From positions 372,001-436,000 of the forward strand of contig CAWHKV010000007.1 of assembly GCA_963830175.1 (NCBI GenBank): 64,000 nt of DNA, given 5' to 3'. The notes beneath the pieces were generated by a model, which was not told where the DNA came from, did no database searches, and saw only the letters and a program-made list of their open reading frames with translations. This DNA is from JBBRBB01 sp963830175 (lineage in GTDB: Bacteria; Bacteroidota; Bacteroidia; Chitinophagales; Chitinophagaceae). Positions within the stretch are counted from its first letter, which is position 1. Each line of letters begins with the position of its first letter. A program made the translations under genes and the position numbers. Shown piece by piece: positions 45,339-53,789 of the stretch.

Positions 45339-47075
45339 CTACTTCGGTGCTTTCTGAATTTTTGAACGGGGAGATATTCCATTTTCATTAAAAGCTTCAA
45401 TGGCAAAATAATAATCCTGATCAGTAGATAAACTTTTTAATAAATGATTATCGTCATCATATATCATCCACGAATTGTATAATTTGTCTGGCGCTATACC
45501 CCAAAGAATATTATAACCCTGTGCATCAGGTTTCTTTTTCCACGTGATCAGCGCATCTCTTTTATCGGTTAACCTGCTTACCTGAAATTGTTCTATTTGG
45601 GCAGGTGATTTACCCTCTCCTATTCCAAAGATCCTGATATCAGAAATAGAAAGGTTTGGGGTGGGCACATGAATATTTTCATACCTGATATACCTGAATT
45701 TAGCGGGAGTTTCTAATTCAACATAATCATTGGGAACGTCTTTAAAGTTATTGCTTCTGTCAACCATTGTTGTCCAGTTAATTCCATCCACCGACCCTTT
45801 AATAACGTACCGGTGAAATAAACCCGGAACCTTACCATACAGGTTTGATTTATGATCGTGAAAATTTACCTGTATAGCGTTAACGGTGCCTGCCTTCTGC
45901 AAGTCAATCTGTATCCATTGACTGTTGTTGTTATTTTCTGCTACCCAAAAGGTTTGAACATTTTCATCAGTAATATTTTCTGCCCTATAATTTTCCAGGG
46001 TTGAAGAAACAGTAACCGGCTTTTTATAAGACAATAGCATCCACCCCGCAAATTCTCCCATTTTGCCTGGAATGGCTGGCGCAAAATGCGGGTAATCTCC
46101 GAATTGGGTATTACTATACATCAATCCATCTGCATCAAAGTAGGCAGGAAACATACATAAGCGGCGTTCCCAGTTAACATTTATTGAAACTGCCATGGAA
46201 GCAAAATGCCAGTATTTGTTTGATGGGCCCTTAACCGTACTGCCATGACCTGCCCCATTTATAAAACCACCAGGTTTATAAAACACCGGATTGTTTGGAG
46301 CATAGGTGTATGGACCCAATGGTGAATTACTTGTATAAACGCCATCGCCATATACATTAAATTCTGTACCTGGTGCGGCATACTGCATGTAATAAGTATT
46401 GTTGTGTTTGGTTAGCCAGGGACCCTCCATATAGCCGCTTAGTACTGTATCTGCATGGTTGGTGCCAAACCTTTCCCACCCATGAATATCGCCATGCAGG
46501 TTGAATAAAGTATAGGTAGAATCTGATGGATGAAACCTGTCATTTTTATCTAATTTTTTAGCGCGGATGGGGTAAACATTTGATGATCCCCAAAACATAT
46601 ATGCCTGCCCATCATCGTCAATAAAAAGGTCGGGATCCTGCAAATCATGCAAAATTGCGGGCACGGCTTTCCAGTCTCCTTTTTTAGGATCGTCTGTATA
46701 AAGAATGCTCATTGAACCAGAAGGATCTCCGGTGACATATAAAACTGAATCGCGGTAATTGTGCGCTGCAGGTGCATTTGAACCCTGGAAATACCAGCGC
46801 TGCGGATTAATAAAATCCCAGTTAAGCAGGTCTGTTGAATGCCAGTAGCCCATGCTGCGCGTAACAAACATGTAATATTCGCCCCTGAATTCAACTACCG
46901 CGGGGTCGGCACCCGAGCGGTATGAAAGGTTATTGTTAGAATTATAAACCGAGTAGGTATAATCAATATTCAACGGGTTGCAATAGGTTTGAAATTGCGT
47001 TGTTTGCGCTACCAGGGCTAATCCATGAAGGATAATGTAGATACTTAAAAATATTTTTTTTTGAAGGGTGCCCAT
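45339..47075 (-). CDS. Secreted glycoside hydrolase family 43-like with F5/8C and FN3-like domains
   Basis: A 578-residue exported protein (MGTLQKKIFLSIYIILHGLALVAQ). The five-bladed GH43-type propeller (about 45-350) shows the likely catalytic base in SYRSGADPAVVEF, the pKa modulator in LQDPDLFIDDDGQAYMFWG and the proton donor in SGYMEGPWLTKHN. A galactose-binding-like F5/8 type C domain (about 360-490, NITDENVQTFWVAENNNNSQWIQIDLQKAG) and a C-terminal FN3-like domain (about 495-575) follow. GH43 enzymes commonly cut arabinan or xylan side chains; the specificity here cannot be read. A perfect 18-bp palindrome lies about 100 bp upstream. Confidence 0.87.
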   Translation of the reverse strand: MGTLQKKIFLSIYIILHGLALVAQTTQFQTYCNPLNIDYTYSVYNSNNNLSYRSGADPAVVEFRGEYYMFVTRSMGYWHSTDLLNWDFINPQRWYFQGSNAPAAHNYRDSVLYVTGDPSGSMSILYTDDPKKGDWKAVPAILHDLQDPDLFIDDDGQAYMFWGSSNVYPIRAKKLDKNDRFHPSDSTYTLFNLHGDIHGWERFGTNHADTVLSGYMEGPWLTKHNNTYYMQYAAPGTEFNVYGDGVYTSNSPLGPYTYAPNNPVFYKPGGFINGAGHGSTVKGPSNKYWHFASMAVSINVNWERRLCMFPAYFDADGLMYSNTQFGDYPHFAPAIPGKMGEFAGWMLLSYKKPVTVSSTLENYRAENITDENVQTFWVAENNNNSQWIQIDLQKAGTVNAIQVNFHDHKSNLYGKVPGLFHRYVIKGSVDGINWTTMVDRSNNFKDVPNDYVELETPAKFRYIRYENIHVPTPNLSISDIRIFGIGEGKSPAQIEQFQVSRLTDKRDALITWKKKPDAQGYNILWGIAPDKLYNSWMIYDDDNHLLKSLSTDQDYYFAIEAFNENGISPRSKIQKAPK

Positions 47076-47172
47076 TTTTAAATTGATTATGGTTTCTAAA
47101 TTAAATCATATCCATTTATAATTTTAAATCTGCATTATTTCACAACTTTAAATATGTACTATATATGTTATT

Positions 47173-47190
47173 TGTAGTATAAATACTACA
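47173..47190. promoter_or_regulatory. 18-bp perfect palindrome upstream of the GH43 gene
   Basis: TGTAGTAT (47173-47180) and ATACTACA (47183-47190) flank a 2-bp centre. It lies 98 bp upstream of the GH43 start and 93 bp before the small gene at 47283, so it could act on either. An operator is an inference. Confidence 0.45.
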
Positions 47191-47282
47191 TTAAAAATTT
47201 ATTTTAATTTACGAAAAAAGAGTATTAATTCTATTGTATTGGAAAGAAGTCTGCCATTCCTTTACTTAAAATCCCATAGGCC

Positions 47283-47597
47283 ATGAAAAATGATGTTTTC
47301 TGCCACGAAATTCTTTTAAACATGTCCACATTTAATAGGTGGCAATTAGTTAAACCCAGTAAAAGATTAAGAATAAACATGCTTTCCCCGGCAGAAAAAG
47401 TTGAGGAAGCGTGTTGGAATGGAATGCTTAATAAATTCTTACCTGAGATCATTAATCAAAATGCAAATATTGCCGTATGGAAAATAAGGCATGGTAAAAA
47501 CTATTTAGAAATTGAGGTCGGCAAATATCCACTTATAAAAGAACAATGGCTTTCTATTTATTCCAATGTGTTTTTGCAGGCTTCGTATATGAATTAG
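47283..47597 (+). CDS. Hypothetical protein (104 aa)
   Basis: A 104-residue soluble protein with protein-like composition, for example LSPAEKVEEACWNGMLNKFLPEIINQNANIAVWKIRHGKNYLEIEVG. It looks alpha/beta, with a helix at about 33-55 and strands after. I do not recognise the family. It has no close operon partner; downstream lies a poorly defined region, then another small unknown gene at 47909. Confidence 0.55.
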   Translation: MKNDVFCHEILLNMSTFNRWQLVKPSKRLRINMLSPAEKVEEACWNGMLNKFLPEIINQNANIAVWKIRHGKNYLEIEVGKYPLIKEQWLSIYSNVFLQASYMN

Positions 47598-47908
47598 TAT
47601 TGGTTTTAAATGAAAATATCCTAACAATGAAGATTATTGCTACCATTCTTCTGGTCTCAATCGTTTATACCTCTGCTGTATTGGTTTTTTGCCTTGTGGT
47701 TACTTTATTCCCGTTGGTTTCAGGAACAATTGCACTCTCTTCGGGTTTCCTTCCCGCTTCAATAAATGGATTAAGAATATGCAGAATTGTTCTGCTGCAA
47801 TCAAGAAGAGGTATACATTTTATTCGCTGGCATTAAGGCTTTACAGGTATTCAAACATAGTAAAACCATTATCTGGCATAATTTTTTTACGTTATTGCTA
47901 AAGTATCC
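47598..47908 (+). other. 311-bp region with one doubtful small frame
   Basis: Between two small unknown genes. An ATG at 47627 opens 69 codons to 47836 whose first 45 residues look like a signal or membrane segment (MKIIATILLVSIVYTSAVLVF), but the rest is unconvincing and a different frame (to 47901) overlaps it. It may be a small membrane protein gene broken by a frameshift, or non-coding. No promoter, terminator or repeat was seen. Confidence 0.25.
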
Positions 47909-48127
47909 ATGCAATATGAAAATAAAAATAATACTATGGACCAGGTTATGATTGAATTGAAGGAACTAGATAAACTTTGTTTTGAGGTAGATGGCATTAA
48001 AATGAAACCCAGCCATTGCTATCATTATTCATTTAATCCTTTTCATATATTATTCAATACCAACTGCCCTGAAGCGGTGAGAAAGAAAGTAATCGCCGTT
48101 TTTAATAAATATGGGCTAAAAACATAA
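47909..48127 (+). CDS. Hypothetical protein (72 aa)
   Basis: A 72-residue soluble protein, MQYENKNNTMDQVMIELKEL at the start (a second ATG at codon 10) and a compact middle KPSHCYHYSFNPFHILFNTNCPEAVRKKVIAVFNKYG. Two cysteines and several histidines are present. Family not recognised. A strong bidirectional terminator begins 15 bp after its stop, which supports a real transcript. Confidence 0.55.
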   Translation: MQYENKNNTMDQVMIELKELDKLCFEVDGIKMKPSHCYHYSFNPFHILFNTNCPEAVRKKVIAVFNKYGLKT

Positions 48128-48142
48128 CATAATACATTAATA

Positions 48143-48170
48143 AAAAAACCCGCAAATGCGGGCTTTTTTT
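48143..48170. terminator. Bidirectional terminator between a small gene and the act/cox operon
   Basis: Hairpin CCCGCA (48149-48154) / TGCGGG (48157-48162) flanked by A7 and T7 tracts. It ends the plus-strand gene at 47909 and, on the minus strand, the act/cox operon whose last stop is at 48177. Confidence 0.9.
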
Positions 48171-48176
48171 ATTTTT

Positions 48177-50003
48177 TTAGTGCTGGCTTTCATCTTCGCC
48201 AACCGGGGTTGTTTGCATTATAAATTCTTTGCCATCTTTTGCATAATCATATGCCCAACGATGTACTTCCGGTATTTCGCCAGTCCAGTTACCATGACCC
48301 GGATTTATGGGTGTTGTCCACTCAAGAGTTGTCGCCCCCCATGGGTTTTGCGTTCTAACCTTTCTACCTTTAAAAATTGAATAGAAAAAGTTGAAAAGAA
48401 ATAAAATCTGTACTGCAAAAACCATCATAGCAACTGTACTAATAAAGCGGTTTAGATCCGCGAACTGCTTAAAGCTTTCCCAAACACTGTAATCATAATA
48501 TCTTCTTGGCATACCTGCTAAACCCTGATAGTGCATGGGCCAAAAAATTAAATATGCCCCAACTAAGGTTAGCCAAAAATGTATATAGCCTAAGGTATTA
48601 TTCAGGTACCTGCCATACATCTTAGGAAACCAATGATAGATACCTGCAAACATGCCAAACATAGACGCCACGCCCATTACAATATGAAAATGCGCCACTA
48701 TAAAATAAGTATCATGCAGGTGAATATCTAAAGCTGAGTTACCTAACCACACACCAGTTAACCCTCCGGAAATAAACAAACTTACAAACCCGATTGCGAA
48801 CAACATACCAGGAGTAAACCTGATGTTTCCACGCCAAAGTGTAGTTAACCAGTTAAACACTTTAATGGCGGATGGTACCGCAATTAATAAAGTTAGCAAA
48901 ACGAATATGGAACCCAGGAATGGATTTAATCCTGTTACAAACATATGATGCGCCCATACAAGAAATGATAGTGTTGCGATGGCAAATAGCGACCCAAGCA
49001 TTGCCATGTAACCAAATATGGGTTTACGGGAATTGATAGATAAGATTTCAGACACCATACCCATAGCAGGTAACAAAATAATGTATACTTCAGGGTGACC
49101 AAGAAACCAGAATAAATGCTGGAATAAAATAGCATTACCACCTTCGTTCGGCAAGGCAGTATTTGTAGATGCAACAAAAATATCAGATAAATAAAAACTT
49201 GTTCCAAAGTTCCTGTCAAAAATCAATAAAATAAATCCTGAGAATAATACGGGGAATGATAATACTCCTAATACAGCGGTAAAGAATAAAGACCAGATGG
49301 TTAATGGTAACCTGGTCATGGTCATTCCCTTAGTACGCATATTTAGTACAGTAGTAATATAGTTTAAGCCACCAAGTAATGATGATATAACGAAGGTTGC
49401 CATTGATAACAACCAAAGGTCCATTCCTGTTTTTGAACCAGGGGATGCATCTCCCAAGGCACTCAGTGGAGGATAAGCTGTCCAACCGCCGCTAAAGGGC
49501 CCGGTCTCTACAAAAATGGAAGAAAGCATTATGATGCTTGCTGTAAGAAAGAACCAATAACTAAGCATATTCAGAAATGGCGAAGCCATATCCCGCGCAC
49601 CAACCTGCAATGGAATAAGAAGGTTCGCAAAGGTTCCGCTTAATCCCGCAGTTAATACAAAGAATACTAATACGGTACCGTGTGTGGTTACAAGCGCATA
49701 ATATGCTTCAGCTGTAATATGCCCACCTTTAGCCCATTTTCCCAGAATATCTTCTAACCATGGAAAAGTTGAATCGGGGTAACCTAATTGAAGTCGAAAT
49801 AATACTGACATTAACCCACCTAACAATGCCCAAACCATACCTGTAATAAGAAATTGTTTAGCGATCATTTTATGATCCATGCTAAACACATATTTGCTTA
49901 TAAACGTTTCGTGGTGATGGTGAATTTCGTGGTGGTCGTGATGAGTTACTTCCTGCGGAGTTACCAACCCTGCCTGTGAATTCAAAACTGCGTCGTTACT
50001 CAT
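48177..50003 (-). CDS. Cytochrome c oxidase subunit I
   Basis: The catalytic haem-copper subunit (608 residues, about twelve helices). Haem and Cu(B) ligands are visible: TTHGTVLVFFVLTAG (low-spin haem His), LFWFLGHPEVYIILLPAMGM (Cu(B) His cross-linked to Tyr), WAHHMFVTG (two Cu(B) His) and LHDTYFIVAHFHIVMG (haem a3 and low-spin haem His). The cytoplasmic N-terminus has a histidine-rich stretch (HHDHHEIHHHHE, about 21-32) of unknown use. It is the last gene of the act/cox operon, 41 bp after subunit II. No subunit III gene lies in the window. Confidence 0.97.
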   Translation of the reverse strand: MSNDAVLNSQAGLVTPQEVTHHDHHEIHHHHETFISKYVFSMDHKMIAKQFLITGMVWALLGGLMSVLFRLQLGYPDSTFPWLEDILGKWAKGGHITAEAYYALVTTHGTVLVFFVLTAGLSGTFANLLIPLQVGARDMASPFLNMLSYWFFLTASIIMLSSIFVETGPFSGGWTAYPPLSALGDASPGSKTGMDLWLLSMATFVISSLLGGLNYITTVLNMRTKGMTMTRLPLTIWSLFFTAVLGVLSFPVLFSGFILLIFDRNFGTSFYLSDIFVASTNTALPNEGGNAILFQHLFWFLGHPEVYIILLPAMGMVSEILSINSRKPIFGYMAMLGSLFAIATLSFLVWAHHMFVTGLNPFLGSIFVLLTLLIAVPSAIKVFNWLTTLWRGNIRFTPGMLFAIGFVSLFISGGLTGVWLGNSALDIHLHDTYFIVAHFHIVMGVASMFGMFAGIYHWFPKMYGRYLNNTLGYIHFWLTLVGAYLIFWPMHYQGLAGMPRRYYDYSVWESFKQFADLNRFISTVAMMVFAVQILFLFNFFYSIFKGRKVRTQNPWGATTLEWTTPINPGHGNWTGEIPEVHRWAYDYAKDGKEFIMQTTPVGEDESQH

Positions 50004-50044
50004 AGTTCAAAAATATTAATGGTTAGCGCGTACGCTATGGATTT

Positions 50045-51136
50045 TCAGAATTTTGTTTTTTTTGCCGCCGGTTTTACAATGCCTGCAGTTGCTGCCGAGG
50101 CTGCACTGTCTGCAGTAGCTGGTGTAATTTGTTGTTGGCTGGCAGGATCCTTATCCGGAAAGGCTGCAAAATAATTTGGCTTTTGTTGCGCCATCCAAAC
50201 ATCAAATTCTTGTTGCGTGACTACTTCAACCACACCTTTCATAGAATAATGCCCATTTCCGCACATCTGGTCGCAACTTAATTCATACTGAAAATTCGGG
50301 TTGTTGGTTATTTCCCTCATCTCCTTCGTGGTATATTTTGGAGTAAACCACATGGTGGTTGGTGTTCCGGGTACCGCATCCATCTTCATTCTAAAATGCG
50401 ATAAGCCTACATCATGAATTACATCCCTTGAATTAATAACAAGCTTTACGGGCCTGTCTTTAATAATATAAAAGGTTTGTGTAGCGACAATATCATCAAA
50501 GTTTTTTTCATCGTCCCAAAGCTGCCCAAGGTAATTGCTTTTGCTCTCGTCGATATTTTTATAATATTTTTTTCCAAAGATGTTGTCTTTGCCGGGATAC
50601 CTGAATATCCACGAAAATTGTTTACCGGTAACTTCGACCACCAATGCACTTTTTGGCGCCTCGCTAGTAAAATAAAACCAGTTCTTTAACCCAATAACTA
50701 CCAGTACAGTTAAGGCGATGGCTGGTACTACGGTCCATAAAACTTCTAACCGGTTATTATGAGGGAAGTAGAAAGCTTTTCTTTTTTCGCTTTCCTGGTA
50801 TTTAAAACTAAACCAGAATAGAACTATTTGGGTTAATATAAAAACTATACCTGTTATTATAAGTGTGATCCAAAGCATGGAATCAACCTTTTCGCCCTGC
50901 TCACTTGCTGCGGGCTGAACCAATAATGTTTTACCTCTTAAAGCTTCATCACATAAGTAAACACCTATAAGACCGGCAATAAGAAAAGCGATCATGAAAA
51001 AACCGTTTACCTTATTATTGTCTCTGCGGCTTCTCTCTTCTCCCTTTAAAACCTGCACATATTCACTGGCTTTGGCTATCTGGAATATGATGAGAAAAAT
51101 TAGCCCTATAACCGCTATGGTAAAAAACATTGCCAT
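50045..51136 (-). CDS. Cytochrome c oxidase subunit II (Cu(A) subunit) with extra N-terminal helices
   Basis: Receives electrons from cytochrome c at the binuclear Cu(A) centre. The Cu(A) motif CDQMCGNGHYSMKG (C-x3-C-x3-H-x2-M) and the upstream histidine in IHDVGLSHFRMKMDAVPGTP are intact. The protein is 363 residues and has four hydrophobic helices before the Cu(A) domain: about 1-20 and 45-63 in addition to the usual pair at about 85-110 and 130-150. The C-terminal 30 residues are alanine-rich and low complexity. It follows actF by 57 bp. Confidence 0.95.
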   Translation of the reverse strand: MAMFFTIAVIGLIFLIIFQIAKASEYVQVLKGEERSRRDNNKVNGFFMIAFLIAGLIGVYLCDEALRGKTLLVQPAASEQGEKVDSMLWITLIITGIVFILTQIVLFWFSFKYQESEKRKAFYFPHNNRLEVLWTVVPAIALTVLVVIGLKNWFYFTSEAPKSALVVEVTGKQFSWIFRYPGKDNIFGKKYYKNIDESKSNYLGQLWDDEKNFDDIVATQTFYIIKDRPVKLVINSRDVIHDVGLSHFRMKMDAVPGTPTTMWFTPKYTTKEMREITNNPNFQYELSCDQMCGNGHYSMKGVVEVVTQQEFDVWMAQQKPNYFAAFPDKDPASQQQITPATADSAASAATAGIVKPAAKKTKF

Positions 51137-51193
51137 GATCTGTCTTAAATTTTTCTATTCTTAAATTTAAAGGTCAAAGTTACGCTAACCTGT

Positions 51194-52432
51194 TTATGTG
51201 TGATGTATAATACTTTCTTTAAGAAACGGATGATACAAAGGCGTAAGCGGCTGTTTGCTTAAAGCCTTTCCGGTAAAGAAAATCATGATACCGGCAAACA
51301 ATGCACCCACCCCAAAATCAAGCCATGAAAGTGTTACATGATCCTTAGAAATACTACCCATCACCATTTGGTAAAAATCTATCCAGTGCCCAAAGATTAT
51401 AAGAACTGCCATAAAAGTTACCATGGTATAATTTCTTTTTGTGCCCCTCTTCATTAGTATTAAAATTGGAGCTACAAAGTTTATAATCAGGTTAAAAAAG
51501 AATATTCCTTTATACGCGCCCTGCACACGGTGTTTAAAGTAAATGGTTTCTTCAGGCTGGTTACTGTACCAGATAAGCATGTATTGTGAGAACCATAAAT
51601 ACGTCCAGAAAATTGAGAAGGCAAACATAAATTTACCAATATCATGCAGGTGCTCTTCATTCGCAAAGGCAAGCTGTCCCTTATTTTTAAGGTAGATGAT
51701 CCAAAGTGCTATAAGGCTCATTCCGCTTACAAATGAACTGGCAAAAGTATACCAGCTGTACATGGTACTATACCAATGCGGATCGAGGCTCATTAACCAT
51801 AACCAGGGAATGGTTGAACCTACAGTTAAACCGAACCATACAATAAACATGGAACCAAATACAGTGTTTTTCCAAATGAAGGATTGACCGCCTTCCCCAC
51901 CCAGGGCATCCTCATCTGCCTTATGGCTGATGCTCCTCATTTTTTTACCCAGTATCCACCATAAGGCTATGGCAAGGGTTGACCAGATCATAAAGAAACC
52001 GGGACTTAGAAAACCGCTTTTTCCCTTAAGAATTGAATCGTGTTCAACATGTTCCCTGTTTATCCAATGGTAAACACCTTCATTCTTATCAATAAAAATA
52101 ATATAGATAAATACAAACAATGTTATGATACCAAATACTGGAACAAGTGTTGATATTGCTTCAGGAACACGCCTAATAGCCGTTTGCCATCCGCCCATTG
52201 CTAAGGTTGTGGCGCAAATAAAAAACATACTGGCATTACATATCAGCAACCAGAAAACACTATTATACATAACGGTTCCTAAAAAGATAGCACGCTCATG
52301 CTCATCATTGCTAATACCTCTTGTAAAAAGACCAATCAGAAATGCGATCGCGCCAAGGCCCATTAAGAGAAATGATATATTCCTCATTCTTCCTGAAACT
52401 TCAAAACGTTCTATGATGTTTGACGACGCCAT
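51194..52432 (-). CDS. actF: Alternative complex III subunit ActF (NrfD-like membrane protein)
   Basis: A 412-residue polytopic membrane protein with about ten helices, starting MASSNIIERFEVSGRMRNISFLLMGLGAIAFLIGLF. It is the second quinol-interacting-type membrane subunit of alternative complex III, a quinol:cytochrome oxidoreductase replacing the bc1 complex. Assignment rests on operon order (after actE) and the ActF-like segments IPWLWLMSLDPHWYSTMYSWYTFASSFVSGMSL and FSIFWTYLWFSQYMLIWYSNQPEE. Confidence 0.92.
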   Translation of the reverse strand: MASSNIIERFEVSGRMRNISFLLMGLGAIAFLIGLFTRGISNDEHERAIFLGTVMYNSVFWLLICNASMFFICATTLAMGGWQTAIRRVPEAISTLVPVFGIITLFVFIYIIFIDKNEGVYHWINREHVEHDSILKGKSGFLSPGFFMIWSTLAIALWWILGKKMRSISHKADEDALGGEGGQSFIWKNTVFGSMFIVWFGLTVGSTIPWLWLMSLDPHWYSTMYSWYTFASSFVSGMSLIALWIIYLKNKGQLAFANEEHLHDIGKFMFAFSIFWTYLWFSQYMLIWYSNQPEETIYFKHRVQGAYKGIFFFNLIINFVAPILILMKRGTKRNYTMVTFMAVLIIFGHWIDFYQMVMGSISKDHVTLSWLDFGVGALFAGIMIFFTGKALSKQPLTPLYHPFLKESIIHHT

Positions 52433-52459
52433 TTGTAAATTTTTATCAGTTATACTGTT

Positions 52460-53119
52460 CTAATTTCCTGCAACTGCAGCACTGTCTCCACCCGTCGCAG
52501 GTGCCGATGCCGGAGTTGCACTTCCGCTTTGTTTTGATTTAATATAGTTAATGATCATCCAACGCTGATGCCTGTTTAACTGGGAACCATATGGACCCAT
52601 TAAGTTCTTTCCGTAAGTAACGGAATAAAACATTTGGCCATCGGGCATGTTAACAACCGTTGGGTCGCCAACCAGGTTTTTGGGTGCTGCTGGGTACGGA
52701 CCTTCCCCACCTTTGTACAAAGGTCCATTTCCATCTAACGCTACTCCATGACAGATTGCACAATTAATAAGATATAACCTTTCTGCCTCTTTCATCTGAA
52801 CTTCGTTCATAGAGGTTAAAGGGTTTTTGTAAGCTTTTGAGGCTACATAATTCGTGCTGTCTCCAACTTTATCTTTTGCATATGGAAAAGGCATGTCGGA
52901 TCCGCGGGAAATTGTACCGGGAACAGGCAATGTTGTATAATTAATATTTTCATTCGCTAAAATTCCGTGATCGGAATATGTTTCATAAGCCCTGCTGTAA
53001 CCCATATCAGGCATATAAACCAGCCCGGGGCTGCGTTTTACATCATCACAGCTTACAAACATTGCAGCAGTGACGAAAAATGAAATTGCTATTATTGTTT
53101 TCATCTTCATAATAATCAA
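52460..53119 (-). CDS. actE: Alternative complex III monohaem cytochrome ActE
   Basis: A 219-residue lipoprotein cytochrome c. The signal ends in AMFVSC (lipobox Cys about 24), with alternative starts at codons 4 and 6. One haem site is present, NCAICHGVALDGNG (CxxCH, about 116-120), and the likely methionine ligand lies in VNMPDGQMFYSVTYGKNLMGPYG. The C-terminus is Ala/Ser/Pro-rich. In alternative complex III this subunit carries electrons toward the oxidase. It begins 6 bp after actD. Confidence 0.93.
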   Translation of the reverse strand: MIIMKMKTIIAISFFVTAAMFVSCDDVKRSPGLVYMPDMGYSRAYETYSDHGILANENINYTTLPVPGTISRGSDMPFPYAKDKVGDSTNYVASKAYKNPLTSMNEVQMKEAERLYLINCAICHGVALDGNGPLYKGGEGPYPAAPKNLVGDPTVVNMPDGQMFYSVTYGKNLMGPYGSQLNRHQRWMIINYIKSKQSGSATPASAPATGGDSAAVAGN

Positions 53120-53125
53120 TTACTA

Positions 53126-53716
53126 TCAGGCAACTTCAATAGTTGGTTCTTTTATCAATTGTTGTTCTCTGTCGTATGTTCCGATCCACCAACCTGGTTC
53201 AGCATCCTGAACTTCAGTTAAAACCGCACCGTTTGTATTTGCAAACGAAAGCAAATCTTCGATATTAGTTTTTGAGGTGGTTTCAATTACCATTACAAAA
53301 AGATCGTCAGTAGCCCGCTTATGAAAAATATGTTTTTTTACAAAGGGTGCCATTTGACACAGGTATAAAAATGTAAGTACCATGCCTACAGCAGCGAATA
53401 ATACCGTCAACTCAAAAATAATAGGTATCCATGCCGGTAATGAAAAGTGTGGCTTGCCACCAAAATTTAAAGGCCAATCTTTTGTCAATACCCAGGTTAT
53501 ACCAGACAATGCAGTTGTAGTACCTGTTATACCATATATAAACCCGGCGGTATGCAAACTGGTTTCACGTAAACCCATTGCATGGTCAAGCCCATGAATT
53601 GGGAATGGTGTATACACATCATGAATCTTATACCCTGCCAGCCTGAACTTTTTAACTGCAGGAAATAAAACTGCTTCATCATCAAAACAGGCAACCACAA
53701 AATTTTTCTTTGCCAT
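53126..53716 (-). CDS. actD: Alternative complex III subunit ActD (DUF3341)
   Basis: A 196-residue membrane protein of the DUF3341 family: MAKKNFVVACFDDEAVLFPAVKKFRLAGYKIHDVYTPFPIHGLDHAMGL at the N-terminus, then two membrane helices (about 57-78 and 95-120) and a soluble C-terminal end. DUF3341 proteins are the ActD subunit, anchored in the membrane with a cytoplasmic head. The gene lies between actC and actE in the expected order. Confidence 0.95.
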   Translation of the reverse strand: MAKKNFVVACFDDEAVLFPAVKKFRLAGYKIHDVYTPFPIHGLDHAMGLRETSLHTAGFIYGITGTTTALSGITWVLTKDWPLNFGGKPHFSLPAWIPIIFELTVLFAAVGMVLTFLYLCQMAPFVKKHIFHKRATDDLFVMVIETTSKTNIEDLLSFANTNGAVLTEVQDAEPGWWIGTYDREQQLIKEPTIEVA

Positions 53717-53789
53717 ATCCTATTTTTTCAGCGCAGGGTAATAACCCTTAGCCAATTATTAATCATACATTTTTAAGCGCACTCTCAAA

